From positions 81,791 through 145,790 of the forward strand of contig JAHCBB010000012.1 in the NCBI GenBank assembly GCA_019634635.1: a stretch of DNA of 64,000 nucleotides, read 5' to 3'. A program made the translations under genes and the position numbers. The notes beneath the pieces were generated by a model. The model ran no database searches and had not been told where the DNA came from. It worked only from the letters and a program-made list of their open reading frames with translations. Below are positions 19,408-27,744 of this stretch, in pieces (position 1 is the first letter of the stretch; every line of letters begins with the position of its first letter). This DNA comes from Verrucomicrobiia bacterium. Lineage in GTDB: Bacteria > Verrucomicrobiota > Verrucomicrobiia > Limisphaerales > UBA9464.

Positions 19408-19974
19408 ATGACGGCACCGATCGCCAATACCCGGACCGTGAACGGGATCAACACCGAAGCCCTCCAAGGCGCCATCGCCTCGATTGCGGCCAACCCCGCT
19501 GAGGGCCAGACCCATTGGAGCGTGAGCTCCCACTGGCAGGGCGGCACCCGATCCGACGCCCGGGTCACCCGGTACCGGATTGGGGGACGCGAAGTGGCCA
19601 AGGACTTCACGATCTCCGTGGACGAACCGCTGGAGCTTTGCGGCACCAACCGGTACGCCAACCCGCAGGAGTACCTGCTCGCCGCGTTGAATGCCTGCAT
19701 GATCGTCGGCTACACCGCCCTCTGCGCGCTGGAAGGCATCGAACTGGAGTCCCTGCGGATCGAGACCGAGGGCGATATTGATCTCCGGGGCTTTCTCGGA
19801 ATTGATCCGACCGTGAAGCCTGGCTACGACCACCTTCGGTACACGGTCCACGTCCGCGGCAACGGAACTCCCGAGCAGTTCGAGAGGATTCACCGGACGG
19901 TGATGGCCACGTCACCCAACTACTTCAATGTGGCCACGGCGATCCCCTTGAAGTCGCGTCTGGTGGTTGGCTAA
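19408..19974 (+). CDS. OsmC/Ohr family protein
   Basis: This OsmC-family protein (188 aa) belongs to a family of thiol-dependent peroxidases acting on organic hydroperoxides. The peroxidatic-type Cys97 lies in the family helix NPQEYLLAALNAC. The second family cysteine, normally in a C-P motif near the C-terminus, appears replaced by serine (MATSPNYFNVA, Ser169), so classical Ohr disulfide chemistry is doubtful; other family branches also lack it. The ATG at 19408 is preceded by AAAGGAAA, a fair ribosome site. Expression is probably sigma-54 dependent, driven by the activator encoded immediately upstream. Confidence 0.85.
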   Translation: MTAPIANTRTVNGINTEALQGAIASIAANPAEGQTHWSVSSHWQGGTRSDARVTRYRIGGREVAKDFTISVDEPLELCGTNRYANPQEYLLAALNACMIVGYTALCALEGIELESLRIETEGDIDLRGFLGIDPTVKPGYDHLRYTVHVRGNGTPEQFERIHRTVMATSPNYFNVATAIPLKSRLVVG

Positions 19975-19998
19975 TCTGGGATTCCAGATGGCAAGCCG

Positions 19999-20028
19999 GC
20001 CGTTGGCGTCCGACCGGACGCCAACGGC
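19999..20028 (+). terminator. Strong hairpin after osmC
   Basis: A perfect 13-bp stem (GCCGTTGGCGTCC / GGACGCCAACGGC) with loop GACC lies 24 bases after the osmC stop. It has no strong T-run (CTCATTCC follows), so it may act as an mRNA-stabilising or weak terminator structure before the TPR gene. Confidence 0.6.
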
Positions 20029-20043
20029 CTCATTCCTCCGTCC

Positions 20044-21702
20044 ATGCAACCGATCTTCCGAAAACTCCGCCGGTTCCTGATCCCGGTGCTCGCCTTGATG
20101 CCGATCGCGGTCGGCGCCGCAACTCCCGAACCCCTTCCCGGCCCGCTGCTCCAGGGTTTGGGTTCCCTCCAACATCCGGTCACGACCCGGTCGGACCTTG
20201 CCCAACAGTATTTCGACCAGGGACTCAGGCTGCTCTACGCCTTCAACCACCGGGAGGCGGCCCGCGCATTCCGGTCGGCAGCCCATCTCGACCCGGACTG
20301 TGCCATGGCCCACTGGGGCGTCGCCTACGCCCACGGACCGCATGTGAACCGTCCGATGGATCCCGACGACACTGCGGCCGCCTGGGCGGCGCTGCAGGCC
20401 GCGCGCGCCAAAGCCGCAGGCGTCTCCGGGCGCGAGCAGGCATACATCCGTACGCTCGGAGCCCGCTACCAGGAGCAGCACGTTGAAGACCGCAGCGACC
20501 TGGACCGGGCCTTTGCCGGGGCCATGCGGGAGCTGACCCGCGACTATCCGGATGACCTGGATGCCCGGGTGCTCTTTGCCGAGTCACTCATGAACACCAT
20601 CCCGTGGGATTACTGGACGCGCGACCGCACTCCCCGGCCGGAAACCGACGAAATTCTCGCCGCGCTCCGCCTCGTGATCGCGAGGCAGCCGGATCACCCG
20701 GGGGCCAATCACTTCTACATCCATGCGGTCGAGGCCGGCCCAAATCCCGAATGGGGATTGCCGGCGGCCGACCGTCTCGCCGGCTATGCGCCCGCGGCGG
20801 GCCACCTGGTGCACATGCCCGCGCACATCTACATGCGTGTCGGGCAGTACGCCGACGCCGTCAGGTCCAATCAACTCGCCGTCCAGGCGGACCGCGACTA
20901 CTTCAGGCAATGCCAGTCCATGGGCTTCTATCCGGGCGCCTACTATCCGCACAACCTCCACTTCCAGTGGTGGGCCGAGGTGTTCGAGGGGCGCCGTGCA
21001 TCCGCAATACGTCTCGCCAACGAGGTGGCCCAACTGGCCCGGGACAACGTCTGCGGCCCCAACAAGGCCCTCGAGGCGCCGCGGCTCCGGCATCTGCCTT
21101 GGCTGACGCTCGCCCGCTTTGGGGACTGGGATGCCGTGCTGGCTGTGGCCCGGCCGCCGGCGACCAACGACTTTCTGGTGGACCGCGCCCTGTGGCATTT
21201 CACGCGCGGCCTGGCCCACGCCGCGCTCGGAGACCCGAACGCCGCCGCGCGGGAGCATCAGGAACTGGGGCGCCTGGCGTCCAGTGATGCGGCCCGGGAA
21301 CTGACCACTCCGGCATTCCCCGTCGCCGACACGCTGGCGGTCGCCGAAGCCTGGCTGGCCGGCAGGAGCGCAATGGCGGCCGGCGACACCGCCTCCGGAC
21401 TGGACCATCTGCGGCGCGCCGTTGTTGCCGAGGACGCCATCGCGTACATGGAACCCACCTTCTGGCCGCTGCCGGTGCGTCCCGCCCTGGGGGCCGCCCT
21501 GTTGCGGGCCGGCGACGCTTCGGCCGCCGAGGCGGTGTTCCGCGAAGATCTCCACCGCTGGCCGCGAAATGGCTGGGCGCTGTTCGGACTCGAGCAATCG
21601 CTCCAGGCCCAGGGCAATAACGAAAGTGCCGCCCTGGTGAAGCGGGAGCGCCTCACGGCCTGGGAACGCGCGGACGTGACACCGCAGCTCGAGTGGTATT
21701 GA
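20044..21702 (+). CDS. Exported tetratricopeptide-repeat protein
   Basis: This 552-aa protein has a signal peptide (FLIPVLALMPIAVGAATP). It carries TPR-like helical pairs, the clearest being AQQYFDQGLRLLYAFNHREAARAFR with the continuation AAHLDPDCAMAHWGVAYAHG, and more repeats towards the C-terminus. Conserved patches (HPGANHFYIHAVE; VHMPAHIYMRVGQYADAV) match a widespread family of periplasmic TPR proteins of unknown role found in many environmental bacteria. No catalytic motif was recognised. Its 3' end runs into the decayed toxin gene read from the other strand. Confidence 0.8.
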   Translation: MQPIFRKLRRFLIPVLALMPIAVGAATPEPLPGPLLQGLGSLQHPVTTRSDLAQQYFDQGLRLLYAFNHREAARAFRSAAHLDPDCAMAHWGVAYAHGPHVNRPMDPDDTAAAWAALQAARAKAAGVSGREQAYIRTLGARYQEQHVEDRSDLDRAFAGAMRELTRDYPDDLDARVLFAESLMNTIPWDYWTRDRTPRPETDEILAALRLVIARQPDHPGANHFYIHAVEAGPNPEWGLPAADRLAGYAPAAGHLVHMPAHIYMRVGQYADAVRSNQLAVQADRDYFRQCQSMGFYPGAYYPHNLHFQWWAEVFEGRRASAIRLANEVAQLARDNVCGPNKALEAPRLRHLPWLTLARFGDWDAVLAVARPPATNDFLVDRALWHFTRGLAHAALGDPNAAAREHQELGRLASSDAARELTTPAFPVADTLAVAEAWLAGRSAMAAGDTASGLDHLRRAVVAEDAIAYMEPTFWPLPVRPALGAALLRAGDASAAEAVFREDLHRWPRNGWALFGLEQSLQAQGNNESAALVKRERLTAWERADVTPQLEWY

Positions 21703-21817
21703 GGTCCCCGGGGAGATCGGGGCCGCCCCGGGAGCATTGCGGGCAGCGTGCTTCCCGCACCTGAAGGGCAGCCTCCTTGTACTCCGAGAGCGCCTCCGGA
21801 TGAAACTGCCACTTCAT
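21653..21817 (-). pseudogene. Truncated RelE/ParE-type toxin, N-terminal remnant
   Basis: The ATG overlaps the antitoxin stop (ATGA), and the frame begins MKWQFHPEALSEYKEAA, matching the start of RelE/ParE family toxins. Similarity ends after about 20 codons (near 21755); the frame then runs antisense through the end of the TPR gene to a TGA at 21653, for 54 codons in total. Toxins of this family are ~90-100 aa, so the active-site region is missing. A deletion joining the toxin 5' end to the TPR gene 3' flank is the simplest reading. Confidence 0.6.
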
Positions 21818-22047
21818 CGGGCCACGGCTCGTCGAACCTGCGCCAGCGCCTCCTCCCCGGGAATGGTCTGCACCCGCCCACTCCGTACCTCGTCTCGCCG
21901 ACGCGTGGCTTCCTCCATCCAGAGTTGGCGAACGTAACCGTCCTCGGCCGGATCAAGGCTCTCCACCAACCGATCTGCCAGGAGCGCTCGGGCTTCGCTA
22001 GGCAGTCCCAGCGCCTCATCCACGATCTGCTCAACGGTCATGCTCAT
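21814..22047 (-). CDS. Addiction-module antitoxin (TIGR02574-like)
   Basis: This 77-aa protein matches the 'putative addiction module component' family, the antitoxin partners of RelE/ParE toxins. It shows the expected pattern: an N-terminal helix (VEQIVDEALGLPSEARALLADRLVESL), the acidic break DPAEDG, and a C-terminal helix with W and R residues (RQLWMEEATRRRDEVRSG). The stop overlaps the start of the toxin remnant. With the toxin broken, this antitoxin is an orphan and could be kept only as DNA debris or to neutralise a toxin elsewhere. Confidence 0.8.
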   Translation of the reverse strand: MSMTVEQIVDEALGLPSEARALLADRLVESLDPAEDGYVRQLWMEEATRRRDEVRSGRVQTIPGEEALAQVRRAVAR

Positions 22048-22504
22048 GGCCTCAGCCTATCGCCGGGGACCCTGGTTTCAATCTCAAGGTTGGACATCCA
22101 CACGCCGTTCCTGGGGCGCGGACTCTTCTGCCGGCAATTCTGGCGGACCCACTACCACCCGCATGACCCACACTTTTGGGACCACGACATCCTGGAGGAT
22201 CCCAACGATCGCGGCTATGACGCAATACGGCGCCTGTTCTTGCTCGCGATGTCGCGGGACCTACCCAGTGCGCTCGCGGAAGGCCGCACCAGCAACTGAC
22301 CCGCCGTCAGGCGGAAGGGTCCATGGCGCACCACCACAAGCAAAGTTCCATCCCGCCCCAACCGCCGTACATCTCCAGCAGTTCCCTCCAGGGGTGTCCT
22401 GCTTCCCCTTCCGTCACCGCCACCTTCGATCTGACGGGCGGACGGCCGGCACCCCCACGATTGACCGTGAGGCACCGTTCCGGAGATGGTCCAACGACCT
22501 TACC
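22048..22504. other. Gene-poor stretch
   Basis: No supported gene was found in these 457 bases. A plus-strand frame ends at 22299 with a His/Asp/Trp-rich run (HYHPHDPHFWDHD) of no known family and no start signal. It could be a remnant, but coding support is poor. The promoter of the moxR operon should lie near the right end. Confidence 0.4.
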
Positions 22505-23764
22505 ATGCCCCGTTGTCTTTGCAGTCAGTGCGCCCGCCCGCTGGAGTTCCCCGAAGCCATGGGCGGACAGGAGACCGAGTGCCCCTACTGCCACAAGCCC
22601 ACGCGGTTGGCGGTGGACGCCTCACCACTGGTTCGACTGCCCTCCAATGTCCCCGCGTCGCCGTTTCTGAAGAGGGTGGGTGGACCGCCAGCCGTGCCCG
22701 CGCCGGCCCTGGCCACTGCGGCCCGCGGCCCGGCAACTTCATCGGTGGCGGCTCCGGAGGGCAGAGACACCTCGCTCCCCATCACGAGCATCCCCGCGTC
22801 ACCCACACCCGACGCGGGGACGGCCGCCCTGGCCCGCCGGCTTCTGGATCATCTGGAACGGGTGATCATCGGCAAGCGTGAGCGCCTCATGCTGGCCCTG
22901 GTGGCCTGGTTCGCCGAAGGCCATATCCTGCTCGAAGACGTTCCCGGCGTGGCCAAGACCCTGCTGGCCCGCGCGCTGGCGCAGAGCGTTGGCGGCACCT
23001 TCAAGCGTTTGCAATGCACGCCTGACCTGCTGCCCACCGACATCACCGGGGCGTCCATCTTCAATCCGAAAACGACCGCCTTCGAGTTCCGGCCCGGTCC
23101 GCTCTTTGCCCAACTGGTGCTGGCGGACGAACTGAATCGCGCCACGCCGCGAACCCAGTCCGCCCTGCTCGAGGCAATGGCCGAGCGCAGCGTGACGGTG
23201 GACGGGATCCACTACCCGATGGAGCGACCCTTCCTCATCATCGCCACCCAGAATCCCATTGATCATGAGGGAACCTTTCCGCTGCCGGAGGCCCAGCTCG
23301 ACCGGTTCCTGATGCGACTGCACCTGGGCTATCCCGCCCGGGCGGACGAACTGCGCATTCTGGAGTCCTTTCAATTGGGCCATCCGATCGAGACGCTGAC
23401 TCCGGTCGCAGAGGCCCGTGAAATCCTGGAAGCCCAGGAACAGGTGCGCCGGGTTTCGCTGGATCCCAAGGTGCGCGATTATTTGCTGCGCCTCGTCACC
23501 GCCACCCGGGAGCATCCCTCGATCCTCCTGGGAGCCAGCCCCCGGGCTTCCCTGGCCTTGATGCGGGCCGCGCAGTCGCTGGCCGCGATCCAGGGATATG
23601 ATTTCGTCCTGCCCGATCACCTCAAGGAACTGGCCCCCGCCGTCCTCAATCATCGGATCATCATTCACCCCGAGAAGCGCCTGCGAAAGGTGAGCGCCGA
23701 AATGGTCATCAATGAGATCCTCCACCAGACGGCCGTGCCCACCCTGCCGGGCATCACAGCCTGA
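22505..23764 (+). CDS. MoxR-family AAA+ ATPase with N-terminal zinc ribbon
   Basis: This 419-aa protein is a MoxR-type AAA+ ATPase, a chaperone-like family often encoded beside DUF58 and transglutaminase-like genes. The ATG at 22505 opens with a Cys-rich ribbon: Cys6-SQ-Cys9 and Cys26-PY-Cys29, plus Cys4. A Pro/Ala-rich linker (about 40-105) follows, then the AAA domain with Walker A VPGVAKT (146-152), ADELNRATPR and IATQNPIDHEGTFPLPEAQLDRF. Most MoxR proteins are ~320 aa and lack the ribbon. It is the first gene of a three-gene operon with the DUF58 and DUF4129 proteins. Confidence 0.9.
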   Translation: MPRCLCSQCARPLEFPEAMGGQETECPYCHKPTRLAVDASPLVRLPSNVPASPFLKRVGGPPAVPAPALATAARGPATSSVAAPEGRDTSLPITSIPASPTPDAGTAALARRLLDHLERVIIGKRERLMLALVAWFAEGHILLEDVPGVAKTLLARALAQSVGGTFKRLQCTPDLLPTDITGASIFNPKTTAFEFRPGPLFAQLVLADELNRATPRTQSALLEAMAERSVTVDGIHYPMERPFLIIATQNPIDHEGTFPLPEAQLDRFLMRLHLGYPARADELRILESFQLGHPIETLTPVAEAREILEAQEQVRRVSLDPKVRDYLLRLVTATREHPSILLGASPRASLALMRAAQSLAAIQGYDFVLPDHLKELAPAVLNHRIIIHPEKRLRKVSAEMVINEILHQTAVPTLPGITA

Positions 23765-23830
23765 GTCCATGAATGCTCCCATCGTCACCCGGGACGTACC
23801 TTGCCCCGGAATCATTCCGTGAACCCGGGA

Positions 23831-25156
23831 ATGAAATGGCTGGCCGGCGCCGTCGTCCTTCTGGCCCTCGGAGCGGTCCTGCAGTTGGGACTGCTGGTCT
23901 ATGCCATGTACCCCCTGCTCGGCGTCCTGCTGCTGGGCCATCTGCTCACCCGCCGCTGGGCGGACGGATTGCAGGTTCACCGCGAATGCGACCGGACCGA
24001 GCTGGCCTTGGGCGAATCGGTGACCGTGGAAGTCACCATGCGAAACGGCTCGCGCTTCACCATTCCCTGGATCCTTCTGGAGGATCATCTCCCGGCGGAG
24101 GCCCTCGCCGCCACGCCGGCCCGCGTGGTGTGTCACGGAGGACGGCTGTCCCTGGTCCGGCTGCGTCCGGGCGAGGAGGAAACCTTCCGCTACGAAGTCG
24201 AAGGCCGGGCCCGGGGTTGCTACCCGATCGGTCCGCTGCTCGTTGAAACGGGAGATCTCTTCGGCCTGCACCGTCGCTTCCGGGTCGCCGGCGAGCCCCA
24301 CTTCGTGTGGGTACCGCCGCGTGTCGTTCCCCTGGAGGGATTTGATCTCGCGTCACCCCGGCCGATCGGTGAGATCCGCCTGGTCCACCGCTTGTATGAG
24401 GATCCGACGCGGACCTCCGGGATCCGGGATTATCAGAACGGGGATCCCCTGAATCGCATCCATTGGCGGGCCACCGCCCGGGCTGGCCGTCTGCAAAGCC
24501 GGACCTGCGAGCCCTCGGTGATCGCCGGCGCCACCCTGCTGCTCGATTTTCACTCCGAGGCGCTGAGCGGAGTCGGCGGCGCGGCACGCACTGAACTGGC
24601 CGCCACCACGGCCGCGTCACTGGCCAATGCCGTGCATCAGATGAACCAGCCGGTGGGATTGTTCTCCAATGGACGCGACACCATGGACCGCCTAAGAGCG
24701 GAAGGATGGAATCATGCTTTCCGGACCCGACATCAGGCGCGGGCGCGGGTGGCGCTTGAGGCGCACAGTGATCGGCTCCGTCCGGTCGCCGTGGAAACCC
24801 GCCGAGGCACGGATCAGTTTGCCCGGATCCTGCAAACGCTCGCGCGCCTGGAACCGACGGACGGCCTGACTTTCCCCGGATTGCTGTTGGAAGTGAACAG
24901 CCGGCTGCCGCGCAACACCACGCTGGTGGCGATCCTCCAGGAGGTGACCGAAGAAACCGCCGTTCTGCTCGGAGGCCTCCGGAAGCGCGGGTTTCGCGTG
25001 ACCGTCGTGCGCATTGCTTTTGACTCCCAGGAGTCGCCTTCCTGGGCTCAGGGACCGGACTGGGCAGGCTGGCTGATCGCGACCGGCGTTGAGGTGCGAC
25101 GCATTCACGATGAGGCGACACTGGCCCGCCTGTGCTCCGAGCAACTGCTTCGGTGA
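23831..25156 (+). CDS. DUF58 domain protein
   Basis: This membrane-associated DUF58 protein (about 441 aa) has two N-terminal helices (residues 2-20 and 22-37), then a beta-rich exported or cytosolic domain and the DUF58 signature (RTSGIRDYQNGDPLNRIHWR) with a vWA-like C-terminal part. DUF58 proteins partner with MoxR ATPases; their molecular role is not settled. GTG at 23819 is an alternative start. The gene follows moxR by 66 bases. Confidence 0.88.
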   Translation: MKWLAGAVVLLALGAVLQLGLLVYAMYPLLGVLLLGHLLTRRWADGLQVHRECDRTELALGESVTVEVTMRNGSRFTIPWILLEDHLPAEALAATPARVVCHGGRLSLVRLRPGEEETFRYEVEGRARGCYPIGPLLVETGDLFGLHRRFRVAGEPHFVWVPPRVVPLEGFDLASPRPIGEIRLVHRLYEDPTRTSGIRDYQNGDPLNRIHWRATARAGRLQSRTCEPSVIAGATLLLDFHSEALSGVGGAARTELAATTAASLANAVHQMNQPVGLFSNGRDTMDRLRAEGWNHAFRTRHQARARVALEAHSDRLRPVAVETRRGTDQFARILQTLARLEPTDGLTFPGLLLEVNSRLPRNTTLVAILQEVTEETAVLLGGLRKRGFRVTVVRIAFDSQESPSWAQGPDWAGWLIATGVEVRRIHDEATLARLCSEQLLR

Positions 25157-25175
25157 ACCCCAGGAGACACGCCCC

Positions 25176-26834
25176 GTGCCCACCGCCATCCCCCGACGAC
25201 CACGCCAGACGCTGGGCGACTATTTCGCCATCGGCCTCGCCCCTGCGCTGATCGTGGTGCTGGTGGGCAGCCTGATTCTCTTCCTCGTGGAAGTCTTGTA
25301 TCGGGGAGACCACGGAGGTCGCCTCCGATGGACCTTGGGCTGGTTCACCCTGGCCAGCGTATTGATCACCCGGATCGCCCTCGAACTCGGATCCGCCCGC
25401 GGATTCCTTTACGGATTTGCACTGGGCGGAGTCACCGCGCTTTCCCTGATTCGCAATGTGGAACCCCCGTTCGCGGGACTAGCCCTCCTGGCGGTGTCCT
25501 GGGCGTGCGTGGACCGGCTGGTGCGGGACTGCACCTTGATTGACGATGACGACGATGCCACCGGCGAGGGACTGCTGGATGTCGCGGGACTGGGGGAACG
25601 GGCGATGGATGCTTCGACGGAGCGGTCTCCGGGACGAATCCTCTATGTTCAATACGCCACCCGTGAGGCGCGGGCGGCGATGTCCGCACCGGACCACCCG
25701 AATCCTCGGAAGCTGACCCGACCGCCGGGTCTTTGGGTCGTCGGCTTCTCCCTGGCCGCCCTGCCCATCTTCGGTCTGGGACAGGTGCTGCTGCCCGTGA
25801 GCGATACGGGGCGACGTGAGATGGCCTTCACTTGCTTGTGTTTCTATCTCCTGTCCGCCTTTGGCCTGTTGCTCACGACCAGCTTTTTGGGACTGCGCCG
25901 CTATCTGCGTCAGCGCCGGGTGCCCATGCCGGCGTCCATTGCCCTCTCCTGGTTGACACGCGGAACGCTGACCGCGGTGACGATGATGCTGCTCGGCCTG
26001 CTCCTGCCCCGGCCGGATGCCGCGTACTCCCTCCCGGCCCTTGCCGAGAGGATCGGAGCGCAATCAGTGCCTGCCTCGAAGGCTTCACCTGCCGGAGCGA
26101 AGGCGGGGACGGGACCGGGCACGCCAAAAACCACCGGCGACCAGGACACAGCCGGCGCAGGAACACCCCCATACTCCGAGGGTTCGGGCGGCACGGAATC
26201 TGGTTCTAGTCGAAATCCGCCAGTGGAGAACGGGGCCGGTCGGCGCTCCGCCGGCGAGAAGGCGGCCGTCGAGAACCCGCCATCCGCATCCGGCCCTCAA
26301 GTGTCCCCGGCTCGAGTTCCGTCCTCGCTGGGTACCATCTTAAAATGGCTTATCCATGCCCTCTTCGCGGCTGCGGCTCTGGTATTGCTCTGGTCTCACG
26401 GACCAGCGCTTTGGGCTGCCCTGGTCGGACTGTGGCGGGACCTATGGACCTGGGGTTCTCAAAAGGGCACCACGCAGGCATCGGGTTCCCAGGCCCCTGT
26501 CTCCCGGACGCGGCAGCCCTTTACGGAGTTCCGGAATCCCTTCCTGGACACCCGGCTGCAGCGGCTGTCACCCGGCGACCTCGTCACCTACTCCTTTGAT
26601 GCGCTTCAAGCCTGGGCCGAAGGCTACGGAATCCCACGGCACCACCAGGAAACGCCCTTCGAATTCGCCCAGCGCCTCGCGGAGTCACTGCCTGAAATCG
26701 CGAGCCCCCTTCACGAGACTGTCCAATCCTACAGCCGGCTGGCGTACGCGCAGCGTCCTCCCGGGCCGGACCACCTCGCGGCCCTTCGTCAACTGTGGGC
26801 CTTCATGACGGCTCATGCGGGGAAAACGCCCTGA
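25176..26834 (+). CDS. DUF4129-domain membrane protein of the MoxR operon
   Basis: This 552-aa membrane protein begins at a GTG preceded by a good AGGAGA at 25162-25167, 19 bases after the DUF58 stop. Four or more helices lie in the N-terminal ~300 residues, followed by a low-complexity Gly/Ser/Pro/Thr-rich segment (about 310-395), another helix (about 400-420) and a C-terminal DUF4129-like domain (about 455-545: SFDALQAWAEGYGIPRHHQETPFEFAQRL). In related operons a transglutaminase-like domain often stands beside this module; no Cys-His-Asp triad is visible here. Confidence 0.8.
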   Translation: MPTAIPRRPRQTLGDYFAIGLAPALIVVLVGSLILFLVEVLYRGDHGGRLRWTLGWFTLASVLITRIALELGSARGFLYGFALGGVTALSLIRNVEPPFAGLALLAVSWACVDRLVRDCTLIDDDDDATGEGLLDVAGLGERAMDASTERSPGRILYVQYATREARAAMSAPDHPNPRKLTRPPGLWVVGFSLAALPIFGLGQVLLPVSDTGRREMAFTCLCFYLLSAFGLLLTTSFLGLRRYLRQRRVPMPASIALSWLTRGTLTAVTMMLLGLLLPRPDAAYSLPALAERIGAQSVPASKASPAGAKAGTGPGTPKTTGDQDTAGAGTPPYSEGSGGTESGSSRNPPVENGAGRRSAGEKAAVENPPSASGPQVSPARVPSSLGTILKWLIHALFAAAALVLLWSHGPALWAALVGLWRDLWTWGSQKGTTQASGSQAPVSRTRQPFTEFRNPFLDTRLQRLSPGDLVTYSFDALQAWAEGYGIPRHHQETPFEFAQRLAESLPEIASPLHETVQSYSRLAYAQRPPGPDHLAALRQLWAFMTAHAGKTP

Positions 26835-27003
26835 TTGTTGAGGAAACCTCCCGCAGTTCTCTCCAGGCGCGTACTGCCTCCCCTGCCGCCGCCGCAACGA
26901 TGGCCCTCCCCGTTCCGTCGGACGAAAGCCAAGTGAATGCACCACCCAATATCACAAGAATTCACCCGGAGAACAAAAACGCCGCGTCGGATCTCCATTT
27001 GTT
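26835..27003. other. Intergenic stretch left of the cassette-like region
   Basis: These bases lie between the DUF4129 stop and the first attC-like half site. No gene, terminator hairpin or promoter was recognised. Confidence 0.4.
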
Positions 27004-27027
27004 TGCCGAACGCTCCGGTTCAGCGGA
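27004..27027 (-). repeat. attC-like half site (L'-R')
   Basis: On the minus strand this reads CCGCTGAACC-GGAGC-GTTCGGCA. It agrees with the common L'-R' end of environmental attC sites (GCSGCTKANC...CGTTAGSC) at most positions, differing at the A of GTTAG. The matching R''-L'' half was not found nearby, so it is probably a remnant. Confidence 0.4.
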
Positions 27028-27106
27028 TGGTCGCCTGCCCCGATAGCGCCAGCACCATGCTTCGATGTCTTTGAGATAGCGTTTCATAAGGAAGATTTGA
27101 CTGATT

Positions 27107-27246
27107 TGCCGAACGACAGAACTGAGCGACAGCCACCCCGCTGTGCTAACGCCCGTGACTCTCGACCTTCAGGGCGCTTCGCCGAAGTCCGCGACTCTCA
27201 TGCTGCGAAGCGGGACGGCTGTTCGCTCCAGCAATTTTGTTCGGCA
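27107..27246 (-). repeat. attC-like recombination site directly after hicA
   Basis: The 140-base structure has outer arms TGCCGAAC (27107-27114) and GTTCGGCA (27239-27246), unpaired spacers of 9 and 10 bases, and inner arms GAGCGACAGCC (27124-27134) and GGCTGTTCGCTC (27217-27228). The inner arms pair perfectly apart from one extra T, which mimics the extrahelical base of attC sites. It starts 7 bases after the hicA stop, the usual cassette position. The outer box deviates from GTTRRRY at one base. Confidence 0.5.
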
Positions 27247-27252
27247 GTCATC

Positions 27253-27477
27253 TCACAACCAACTCGTAAACTCCTCTGCCTCCATCTCTGCATCCTTGAG
27301 AATCTTGCTCAACAACCCGGGGCCAATCGTCTCGCCAGTGTGAACGGGCACCACCGTGCGCCGCCCATCCGGGTGGCGTATGAAGTGGTGACTGCCCTTG
27401 GTGCGCAAGACCTTGAAGCCTGCTCGCCGCAACGCAGCGATAACCTCGCGTCCACGCAATCGAGGCAACCGCGGCAT
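27253..27477 (-). CDS. hicA: HicA-family mRNA interferase toxin
   Basis: This 74-aa toxin is of the HicA (YcfA-like) type, a double-stranded-RNA-binding-like fold that cleaves mRNA. The family core is complete: LRGREVIAALRRAGFKVLR, then TKGSHHFIRHPDGRRTVVPVH with the catalytic His of the GSHH motif, and the tail PGLLSKILKDAEM. The ATG at 27477 is two bases beyond the hicB stop. Gene order hicB-hicA is the less common of the two orders. It ends 7 bases before an attC-like site, so the pair may be a mobile cassette. Confidence 0.9.
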   Translation of the reverse strand: MPRLPRLRGREVIAALRRAGFKVLRTKGSHHFIRHPDGRRTVVPVHTGETIGPGLLSKILKDAEMEAEEFTSWL

Positions 27478-27479
27478 AC

Positions 27480-27701
27480 TCAGACGGTGACGCGTTGGAC
27501 CCCGATGAACTCTGCGGTCGCTGGCACATCGCGCTCCACCTCCAGGCACAACTCGATGGCCTCTCGAACTCGGGTCAGGAGCGTGTCAAGCGAGCGAGCC
27601 TGAGTGTGGCAGCCGGGCAATTCCGGAACACTCGCCACGTAATACCCCTCCGCGTCGAGCTCTAGGATGACGCTAAACTCGCGTTTGCTTGTTTTTCGCA
27701 T
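27480..27701 (-). CDS. hicB: HicB-family antitoxin
   Basis: This 73-aa HicB-type antitoxin has a degraded RNase-H-like fold that blocks HicA. The family pattern is clear: FSVILELDAEGYYVASVPELPGC, then HTQARSLDTLLTRVREAIELCLE. It is the short form, without a C-terminal helix-turn-helix or ribbon-helix-helix DNA-binding domain. The ATG at 27701 gives the standard length; the frame continues upstream without similarity. It is co-transcribed with hicA. Confidence 0.88.
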   Translation of the reverse strand: MRKTSKREFSVILELDAEGYYVASVPELPGCHTQARSLDTLLTRVREAIELCLEVERDVPATAEFIGVQRVTV

Positions 27702-27744
27702 GGAAAATCTATGGCAGAGAATTCCCCGGCGCGCAATGTCGCCG

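Noticed and set aside
22040..22299. His/Asp-rich plus-strand frame (HYHPHDPHFWDHD) after the antitoxin
   Set aside because: Starts within the antitoxin antisense, no start codon context, no recognised family; may be a gene remnant but cannot be supported.
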